From Sipunculus nudus (taxonomy: Eukaryota; Annelida; Sipuncula; Golfingiida; Sipunculidae), in NCBI GenBank assembly GCA_026874595.1, contig CM049307.1, positions 58,968,870 through 59,032,869 of the forward strand: a stretch of DNA of 64,000 nucleotides. Direction: 5' to 3'. A model generated the notes under the pieces. The model saw only the letters and a program-made list of their open reading frames with translations. It had not been told where the DNA came from and searched no databases. Numbering within the stretch: position 1 is the first letter of the stretch; every line of letters begins with the position of its first letter. The translations under genes and the position numbers were made by a program. Shown piece by piece: positions 33,161-44,400 of the stretch.

Positions 33161-35212
33161 TGTTCCCATGTTTGGTATGGTGGCAATTGGTAGGCAGAAT
33201 GCGCAATTCATGTGCAACTACTCTATTTCATGGGCGGCCATGTGTTCCATTCCCTCACTGTTCTCCTCTATTTGACCAATAAATTGCCACATATTTCATT
33301 CCCTCACTGTTCCCCTTCAAATGACCAATGAAATGACGCAAAATTGCTACACAGTCATGTTCACCTGTGAACATGAGGAAGCAATACTGAGGAAGTGGAA
33401 CATGACCACTATTTAGAGAGTTCTAAAAAACACAGATACAATACCAAGATGTGGCCATCATTTATTCTCACCTGTGATCTCTGTTAATAAATGAAATATT
33501 CAAATAAAAATCAAAATATGTACAAGATATATGAACAAGGAAACCTTCATGTATCCATTCTACTCCTCTTTCTTGAAACAATTTCAGAAGCCTTGTGTCC
33601 AGGAGTTCAATAAAATTTAGAAAACAAAAAACCAAAGGAATGGCAAATCACACCATTATTCCATTAACAAGCACCAGATAAACTGGTTGACATGGTAACA
33701 GGGTAAGATGAAGCGAATCAGATATAAATTATCACGTGACAAATACAAATTTTCTTTCCCATCCGAACTGCAGCAAAGACAGTTCAAACAAAGAAATTTC
33801 ACTGTTTTTTTCACACCTGTTGAACCGTCTTGCCCACCGAGCAGCAAGACAAAAGACCGGGCTTACTGCGTCATGTTGACTAAAGGAATGATAAAAATTG
33901 CTTGTGACAGGAGACCCCTACTACCATGACATCAGCAACTGCCATGACAAATTTTACGACATCCGTGAACAAGAAAAAAAAAATCTGCTAGTTTTCAAAT
34001 TACTAACCGTATGACTACAGAACAGGAATATGCATCCTAACCTGGTTAAAAGAACAAAAAAGCGACAAATATAAATCTACAAAATGAACTACTCTTCGCG
34101 CTTTCTGAGAACATGCTTGGGCGATATACAAAACAAGGCTTATCGCTCCCGCTAAATTTGGATATTCTACCGGAAATATACCATCATGCTGGCGAGCCTG
34201 ATATTCCTCACAAACTATTACAATGAATTATTTGTTCAAAATTTAATACCTAACTGTATAAAGAGGGAAAAACGTGGATTACAAAAGCCTGTTCTTTCAG
34301 TCACTCCGGTGGGCGAAGATAGAAACGTTCTCGAATCTGGGTCAGAATGAAAATGAATGGGTGGAATAAAGAGCAACTGCGCAGATTTTTAACCATAAGT
34401 TAGAAGCACTTTTAATGCTTAAATTAACCTGCCACTGTAACTGCTATTCTAACCACTCATTTTCATGTAAAAAATCAAAGCCTTCCCGGAAATTTTCTAC
34501 AAGAATTATGCCCTTCGCCGACACCATGCGGGATCCATGCGCAGACAAGGGGAATGCCGGCGATCGTGGTCTTCCGAGTCACAATAAAATTATAATTCTC
34601 AGGTCACGGACTTGACTCCTACCTTGAAGTGGACTTGGTAGTTTCTTGGAAGGTTGGGGTACTTAATTCATCAGAGCGGAGCCTTTGTGCTGTCCAAAAT
34701 TAAGAAAAATATAGAAAATGCGCTGAGTCCTTTTCCTCAGCACATGCAATGCGCAGATGTGTATCAATTTCCACGAGGCTTTGCGCATATTTGGATGCCA
34801 TGCACACAAAGCTGGGACCCCCAATGTTGCCCCCGGCCCCTACCCATGCATATCTATTTGCATTACAATAAAAAAGCAAGTAGAATTTTGTTTTTCAATC
34901 AATTCGTGCAAATATTTGGACTTGTATGATATCCAAATACCGATTTTAAAAGTTGGCTGATAAGGCAAATTTATGTAAGGCATAAATGTTTTTTTTATAA
35001 AGATATTCTTATAGTGTGCTGTGTAGAAAGGCATGGGCGATCATCCCGGTCACTTTTTACAGCGGAAAGAAGAATTTTCCGGCAACTTGACAGTAACATA
35101 TGTTTTTGAAAATCGAATTGAAAATGCATATTATGAAATGTTCAGCCTTTAAGATAAATTTCAAGGATTGATTTTACGAATAGCTTTGCGGCTATAATTA
35201 GTCACATGGGCA
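33161..35212. other. Interval between divergent genes
   Basis: No ORF of note. A short imperfect duplication (TTCCCTCACTGTTC.. at about 33250 and 33298) is present. The undetected first exon and promoter of G3BP may lie here or to the left; nothing decisive is visible. Confidence 0.4.
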
Positions 35213-35214
35213 GC

Positions 35215-35285
35215 CCGGAAGTTTTCCAAGCCAGCGCTCACTACGCTTGCGCACGGTTGTCATAGGAACCTCTGCACGCTATATA
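35215..35285 (+). promoter_or_regulatory. Candidate promoter: ETS site, RFX X-box, TATA-like
   Basis: CCGGAAGT (35215-35222, ETS type), GTTGTCATAGGAAC (35256-35269, two half-sites with the 2-nt spacing of an RFX X-box) and CTATATA (35279-35285) lie within 155 bp upstream of the ATG at 35368. X-boxes at this distance are typical of ciliary genes. The match is near-consensus, not perfect. Confidence 0.45.
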
Positions 35286-35367
35286 CTGTGGGACAGGACC
35301 TTGGAACTTTTGGGGCGAGCACTTGTTATTCAAATATTTTTATAGCCGACATCCAGCAAAAATAAAC

Positions 35368-35460
35368 ATGTGCGACTGGGCTTATCACCACGAAGCTTTG
35401 CGGAAGGCAAGAGTTATTGAGAGAAAATTACATGCATCAGCTAGATTAGCCCAACAGCAA
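35368..35460 (+). CDS. Exon 1 of the three-ended gene
   Basis: The ATG follows CCAGCAAAAATAAAC. It encodes 31 residues with many Arg, Lys and Ala and ends LAQQQ before GTAAGT. It ends in phase 0, matching exon 2, across a 7.1-kb intron. Confidence 0.7.
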
Positions 35461-38400
35461 GTAAGTTTTTAATGAATAATTTATATTTAATAAATTAATA
35501 ATTATTAAATTAATGTGAATAGTATACTATTTATTTTTAAATCATAAATTTAGTTTAACAGTACTACAGTTTATTTTCAAATCTTGGCATAATTTGTGAA
35601 TACATAATAATCTGTTACCCAGTGCCCAGGCAGTGGGTTCTTATAATTGAATTATTAATTGTTGATATTGTTAAATAATAATAATATTCTTAATAAATAA
35701 TATTTATTATTTAATTTTGGTCTGTTTAATTCTGAAAATATATTATTTTGTGTGAATTATTGTTCCAACTCATAATTCATAATACATGGTAATGCCTGAC
35801 CCTTTTATAGCTAGCACATTTAAGTTGCCATAACATAAGACCAAAAACATTGAGAGGCAGATCACAGGCCTTGCCTATCCCACTGTAAAATGCTGAAAAT
35901 TGTGAAATGTCATAAATCTAGAGGTATGGTGTAGCTTATTGGTTATGTGTATTACTGGTGGAGTTAAAGGTACCTGGTTCTGTCCTAGCCGCCGACAGGG
36001 GTCCATCTAAATACCCAAAACACCGGTGTTTTGGGTAGGTGTGTCGTCATGAAACACCAGGAAACACCCTTTAAAATTCAAATTTGAAGCAAAACACTGG
36101 CAACATTTAATAAATTATCACCTGTTTGCAAATGTCAATGCTGAATTGTGCCACTATTTAGTAATAAATACAGAAAGCTATATTTTTTTGTACAAATGAC
36201 AAGTGATCTACAATTGACAAGTGATCTGCTTGATTGCGACTTGCACCACTAGATGGCAACGTTATAGCTGGTGACCCGACTACCGCACGAAACCCTCGTT
36301 TTATCATTATGTCATAAATATGACACAATATTGCAGAAATATATTCATCAGATTATTTATCGATTGGTGTTATGTTTTGGTGTCTGATATGAAGTTAACC
36401 GGGTGTTTCGTGCTGTTTCGTCACATTTACCCAAAACACCAGTGTTTTGGGTGTTTAGTGGGACTGGCCGACAGCGCCACAACAGATTTCTAAGTCTGTT
36501 GCTCTGCCATAGTACAAAGTATAGTACAAAACAATCTGTTACTCCTAGTGGTGGGAGTCGGTTCATTTTTCATAATCGATCATCGGTTTGAGCAAACTGA
36601 TTGATGATCGATTATTAATCGGTTCAGACAAATATATGCAATTATCAAAGAAATATGCAATTATCTGTGAAATTGTACCTGCGTTTCCCCGGCAGGTATT
36701 CTCCTCTCCGCACGAGTGTAACGATCCTTCCACACATAAAGACACAATTAGACAAATTTTAAGGATAAAATTTAGCGATCGGCAACGTCGGGTAATATCT
36801 CTCATTATGGGAATTTAGAGCATCTAAGAATGTTAGGCCTAAAGAGGGGCTGTTTTTCTAGCACATGAAGGCAGATTTTATGGGACCAGGTGCGCTAGGG
36901 GCAGATCATCCAAAATAAAATTGCAGACTTGTCCAAAAAAAATTCCAGCCGAAATCAAAATACTTGACCGGCCGGGTAGCCCCAACAATGGATTTTTTTA
37001 GGACGACCTAAAACCTGGCATTGGTTAAATAGATTATTTCTAAGAGAATCTCGCTAAATTGGCATAGACCTGGAGAATTTATGGAGTATTTTTTAGGCCA
37101 TCCCGCCCATATTTTCCAATGTAGGCCTACATCTAGTTAGAAAACTCTCCGCTAATTCTGCAGCTCCCTACGAGTTCAAAGATAATAAGTTGATAAATCC
37201 CCCGCTCTGGCATCTACCGTGTCATACTCAGTTACATACGGACGTTGTTTGGGAACACAGACTCATTATATGAAGCACAGAATGTGGTAAAAAATGGAAG
37301 AATACTTTTTGCCTATAACATAAAGGCAATTTTCGTGAAAGAAATTCATTATTATGATGTAATCGATAGTTGCTTTTGGTAATCGAGCGCTTGAAAGTGG
37401 CAGCAAACCGACTGACTTTCGATAAAACTCGATGATCGGCCCATCGCTAGTTACTCTTAGAAAGGAAAATGAATATAAATATTTCCTATTGTTGTAACAT
37501 ACCAGAGTTCACATTGTATGTTGAAAGGCCTGTAATCTAAAATAACCAATCCGGAAAGCACTAAGCATTTGTAACATCAATAACTGATTCATTTAATGTC
37601 AAAAGAGAATTGAAGCATAAACAATCAGCGGTAGACATCTTGCATTTGGCACAGTCCAGTATAATATGCATCAGGTCTATGTACTATAATGTACATAGTT
37701 TCACTTCCTTGGTGCAAAATTAGGCTATAAATAGGACAGTAATAATATTTTTCAATGGTCAAAATACCCAATATTAAATACACACAGATGTACTGAACAT
37801 TAAACAATGGAAATATGTTCATTCACACAATTGTGTATGGAGTGTTTTAATCATAGGGAACTGCAGGGGCAATCTATGGACTCCACATTGTGTCAGTCAC
37901 TAAGAAAACAATTGAGGAGTCCATTTTTACGGGCTTGTTCCATCTCTGCCAGAGACTTAGAGGTTATGTTGTGATCTCCATAGAATCTCAGAGTGCAGCT
38001 CTGATTCACAGGATATAGACTCTGGATTATATATACCACCCATGCGGGTAAAACCTGAAACCAGAGTGCTTAATAATACAATGTTATTCTTATCATGGTA
38101 ATCAACAGACTGTACTGCCAACAAGTCAATGTACTTTTAAAGGAAACAAATACATGTGGGCTTTATTTTAAACCATTGAATCATAAACAAGAACTAGGAT
38201 TTCTGGGATTCAAGTTATAGATTCATAGATGTGCATGTTGTTAGATCATTAAACACTGAACCAACAGGGTGAAAATCTTAACTGCCCAGTAAAAAGATAG
38301 GTCCAGATTTTCCTTTTTGTCCAGTTTACTTGTGTTCATTGGCCAGGTGGAGGAGTAAAAAATTAAAAACCTTTTCCCACTTGTTACTAGTTTGCAAAGG

Positions 38401-41400
38401 TGCTCAAAATATGGCACCAGAATTTCTTTTTTTTTTTGTCTGGTTTACTTGTGTTCTTTGGCCAAGTGGGAGAGTAAAAAAACTTCTTCCCATTTGATAC
38501 ATTGGTTTCACAGATTCTCAACAGATGGCGCCAAATATCAGGTACATGTATCTATTGCAAATGGATTACTTTGTCCTGTTCACATTTCAGTCTTTGTACA
38601 TTTCTGTAACATTTTAAAGGAACTGAGGATTACAAGGACCATGCATATACATCCTCAGATAATTCTGTTGCGAGCCCTTTTCATGGTCAAATTAAAAATA
38701 AAAATGTTTGTAACCATATGGATAAGTTTCCATTATCAGCCAAAGTTTAGTTGTTACTCTTATTTGGTTATGAAGTTAAATATTGATTCTGTTAAATTAT
38801 AATGCATTATTTGTTTTGTAAGTTTTGTTGATTGAAATTTTTGTTATCTAGAGTTAATACACCAAATAATTTGATAAATATTTACATATGAAAAAAATTA
38901 ATCAAGCCCATATAAATATTTTTCAGTAATTACCTAAATATGAACCTTTGGTTCAAATCTCTTCAATATATACAACTGTGATATTTAAAAGGATAAAATA
39001 AGCATACATGTAGCATAAATTGGGGGGAGGAAACAAATGTTCATTCATACCATTACCTCATGATAAAGTTAATGATACATGGGTAATTGCATGCAGCATT
39101 GATGCAGGATTAAGTATCATGCCTAGTGCAAAAGGAAAGGGCCTTTTGACAGTCTGGTTGTTAATTAGGTTAATTAACAAATTGTCCAAATCAAGCCTGA
39201 AACAGGTAATCACATTTCTAGTGAGGTGTGATAAGTCTTTTGAGCAGATGCCAGTCATCACAGATGATGTGCACGTGTGTGTTAATGCATGGTGTAAATT
39301 AACATGGTAACATCCCCTTTGGCATGTTATCCTGGAGACCTGCACAATGGGTGCACTAGTGACCTGATATTTAATTGCTAATGAGGGTTCAGGTCCCATT
39401 ATATTTTGAATGCATCTGAGGTTCACAAGTTTAAATCCAGATTAGTATATTTGTCATGATTTGGGAAGCAGTTGACAGGTTTCCTCACTCTGGCTAGTCC
39501 TAACCAAGGAGAAAATAATACTCATTATTGGTGGTTGATATTTAAAGATAGCCCATAATTAAAAAAATTAATTAAATTCTGCTGATCGGCAAATTTGACA
39601 ATTTGGGTTTTCTTGCTGCAGTGTAACTTCACCATTTCAACTCAATTTTCAGCTCAGCTGACTGAAAGTCATCTTAGATATATTGCGATCACTCTTTGTC
39701 AGTCTCTCCTCTGTCTGTACGTTCACAGGGCACAGATCGAAACCACTGGACCTATAAACTTCTTACTGAAAACCCATAGAGATCCATATAAAATCTCCAT
39801 GGAAACCTGAAATTAGGTCACTATGATCTGTATCCTCTGAGCTATGGGGCTCAAAATTACCCCGAGAAAAATTAACTAGAGACCCAGGGGGTCTCAACGC
39901 TCAGTTGTTTTTGTCTATAAGGAAATTTTGAAGAAATTTTTCAGAATGATGGTCCTGTGACCTTCACCTTTGACCTCTGGACCCTGAAAATCAAAATATT
40001 TCTAACTTAAGTGATGGGTCATTAATAGATCAAGTTTGAAGCCAATCCGTCTAGCCAATTGATGCAGAATTATCATAGATCTATAAACTAAATAACTTTG
40101 TGAATGGATAAGCCCAGTGACATTGATCTTTGACCCTAAATCGAAAAAAATTCTTCCCCTATTGGCAGGTGAGTAATATCTTGAAGATGGAAGGTTTGTG
40201 CTGAAAAGTTTGGCTTGAAATGCAAACACATTCCTTTTAAAGGGTCTGTAACCTTGACCTTTGACCTTTGGACACCAAAATTGACAGGGTTCTTACTTTA
40301 GTTGTGAGCCAAATATATAAATTAAGTTTGAAACCAATATGTCAAACTAAACTGGAGTTATCATCTGGAAACTAACTTTTGAACAGATGGCCCCTGTGAC
40401 CTTGACCTTTGGATCCCAAATTAATATATGCTCTTCCCATACTGGCAAGTCCGCTAAATGTGCAAGATGGATATTTTGGGATGAAAAGCTTGGCTTAAAA
40501 TGCAGCCATAATCTTTTTAAATAAGTAAGTCTTGTGACCCTGACCTTTGACCTCATGACTCAAAAATCATACAGATTATTTCTTTAGTGGTGGACCATTT
40601 GTAAGTCGTGTTTGAAATCCATATGTCAATCCAAACTGGAGTTATCATCTGGAAACAAATTTGTGTGGATAAATGGATGGACAGACAGACAAATAGACAG
40701 ACGATGATTACTATAGGGCATCCACTTGTGATCAATAAACACACCAGGTTTTGGGACACTAGATGGAATGACAGCTGAGAAACTGACATGATTGTTGTCA
40801 TTTTATAGAAAAAAAATAAAAAAATATTCATGAAATAAGAAAAATACAGGTGGCGCCACAACTTTTCGGGAACTGACAAAACTAGTCATGGTCAATATTC
40901 AAGGCAAATTTCATGACAATCCATGCATTAATTATCAAGTTATTGGAGGTTTTGTATCAAATTTTTTATTATTCTGGGGGGAGGGGTTACTTACAAGCCC
41001 CATAGCTCAGAGGATATAGGTCGCAGTAACCTAATTTCAGGTACCCAAGGAGATTTTTTGTGGACCTTCCTAGGTTTTTAGTTACACGCTTCTAGGTTAG
41101 TGGTTACGATTTGTGCCCTGCTTACGGACAGCCCGACGGACAACAGACAAAGTGCCATACCTATACCTCAGATCACTTACAGTCAGCTGATATGAAAGCT
41201 CCAGTATCTGAATAACTGTTGCATTGATTACCAATATTCCTTCCATGCATATGGATCATGGAGTATTTCATCATTTCCTGAAGATTGGTGGCGCCATCTT
41301 TTTTTATACACCCGTCTTATGACAGGAGTATAAAGGTTTACCCACCATCCATCCTTTAACTTTTAGTGTTGCTGCATTAACCTACCAGGGTTTTGATGGA

Positions 41401-44400
41401 TTTTTGCAAAACTCACCATAGGTATATATTTACCACCAGATTATCTCGCCCAAGTTTGATTTTGAGCAATGTCCAAACATATAAGGTTACAGGTCACTTG
41501 GTTACTTTGTAGGGTAGCCGCAATAACTTAATAATAAAGAATGTAGAAGATTTTTTATTTAACTTATTAGAAATGTTTATCAATAAATTATCTCGCCTAA
41601 GTTCGTATTCCAGTGATATCCATGACCTATATTTTGTGAAATACAGGCTGAAAACATGAATTCGAGCACCCAGTCAGACGGAGCACAAATTTTATCTGCT
41701 AGGCCTAGAATCTTACATGACATTCAGACAGGTCCTCAGTAAATCTGCATAGAAACATGAAATTAGGTCATGGTGACCTATATTTTGCATGCTACTGGCA
41801 AAAACATCTGGGCAGTCTCCATGGAAACCTGAAATTAAGTCATGGTGACCTATATATCTGGCAAAAACATTTAAGCACCTAGACAGTCAGACAGTGTACA
41901 AAAATTAACTTTACTGTTGGACCTAGAATCATCTGTCTTGACATCCAGGGACATCCTTCAAAAATGTGCATGGTCATTTTTTAGCTCAGCTGACTGCATA
42001 CATAAAAGGCTAGATTTCATGGGAATGGCTAGACATATGATCATGAAAATTTTTTGACTTGATACCATCTACAAAATTTGGCATTCAGATGATAAAATTC
42101 CTTTTGTGAATGTCTTCCTGTAGTCAGCTGAGCATCATGACCCATGTGTCATTAGTTACATAAGTACAGGTCAGTTCTATGTACATTTTTTATTAATTTT
42201 TAAAACAATTATAGTATCATACTATTTTCAATTGAATCTGTATATCTTTTCATAGTTCAGTTCTGCACTTGCATCAAGCCAATTTCATAATATAGAATAC
42301 TTTATGGGCCTTGGGATTCCATCAATCATTAAAATAATTTGTACATGCTTGTGTTGCAGGTACCTTTATCAAGCAATCATTTTTTTTTTAATTCAGCTTA
42401 TGGCATGTACATATTCATCAGTTTATTTTAGAATTATGGTGACCATTCATGCATACAACATTCCATGCAAATACATACTGACTAATTTTCTAATATATAC
42501 ATTGTATATTCTATACATATTTTATAACCACATTCACAAATAAATCATCACATGTGAATGAAACAAACTTGTTGTATCTTATAGGGATGTGAAGATGACA
42601 CACATGATAAATACAGATCAGCAGACCATAGAGACCGCAGTGTACAAGATATCAGCCAGTACTACGCAAATCAACAGAGGTTTGTAATATTGAATTTTCA
42701 CCTTGTTCATGATTAACTGCTTCATTCAAACTGTTAACACTTCATATTTTTTTTTATTTTCTAAAGCTGATACACTGAAAAACAAAAAGGTCAGGTACAG
42801 TACTTACAGTATGACATTATTTAATTATTATTGCATGAAATTTTTTGTTGACATGTTGTGAAGCACAAACCGAAATTATAAAGATATTGTTTGCAAACCT
42901 TTTGGTATAATTTATTGTTCATTATTGAGTTGACTTCTTGTGAAGCCTTATGTAATGAATTGTGATTGCAACTGTTATTTAATACTGCATTTTCAAGATT
43001 ATTTAATCATAAATTTCACACGCATTTTCTTAATATATCAGATTTATGATATTTCATACAAGGAGCTTGATTCATTTAGATTGTTATATGCTAAGCAGAA
43101 TTTTGTTGTACATCAGTGGTGGTCCTATTGAATTTCTATATCATATGCAGAGGAAAAATCACTGTTAAGCTATGAGTTTCTTACTTAAACCAAATGCACA
43201 TAAAAATTATGCTTGGCACAAGTACCTTTGCTATCTGCTTTACTGGATGATCTACAAAATCATCAAGCCAAGATATACTCACCACATCCTAGATTCAGCT
43301 TTTTATTGTCTTGCTTGCCACTATAAATAGTCATTAACTCATTTCTTTATTAATGCACACTGTCCCCAAATACAATCAATATGAAGAGTGATGACATTGT
43401 TTTTATGAAAATAAAGATTAAAACATAAGTGTGTAAATGTTGCCATTGAAAACTTCATACAATACATCTTCAGAAAAAAGCAGGTGAAAAGCTGCACATT
43501 TCTGCTTTGCATATCTGCATATTACCAAGCTATAGAAAATCAAATGGTTCCTAAAACCAACATTTTCAACACCATTATTAATTTCATCATACTTTTTAAA
43601 CATCAGTTAAAAATTGGTAATTTTAATCATGCAGTTTCCTCCTTAATGTCCTTGCACTAATTGGGCATTCAGGCAGCAATTTGATTGAGCTATTTTTTAT
43701 GAATGCCCGGTAGGTCCCAAGAAATTGTCTGACATCATCCAAATACAACAACTCAAAAGAGTTATTACAATTACATGTATTTAATTTTAAAAAACCTCAT
43801 CTCTTCTCAGCAACTCAATGGTGTTTTCTGTAATCTTTTAAATGAATAAACTCATAATTAACCATCATATGTATGAGAAAGGAACAAGAAATCAAACAAA
43901 TGAGATTTTAGTGAGAAGCCACTGAATAAAAAATATATCAAATTTGATCAAATTTGTGCATCAGAATTTTTAATAAGTAACGAAAAAATCTTGCTTTAAA
44001 TAATAAAATTAATATCCTATAGCTGCATAATTTTCAAAATAATGAAATTGAGATTATAGCAAATTTATTAGCAATCCCACTGAGAATTAAAAGTTTAAAT
44101 GTCTGTATGACAGGACAAAAAAATTAACTAACATTACTGTATTATGATGAATGTAAATATTGAAATTTACATTCACACAGTGTAGTAATTTTCTAGTTAC
44201 ATACTGCAATAGTTAGGCACTCCACCATATCATAATATAGAGAATGTAAATACTGGAATTTACATTCAGTTTGTTATCATAATCCAGTTAGCTTCACACC
44301 AGTAGATCCAGGAGTTAACTGAGTCTTTGAAATTATTAAAATTTCTGCATGTTTAGTCATTAGATATTTTTAATACGATAACATTTTATTATTTTTGTTA

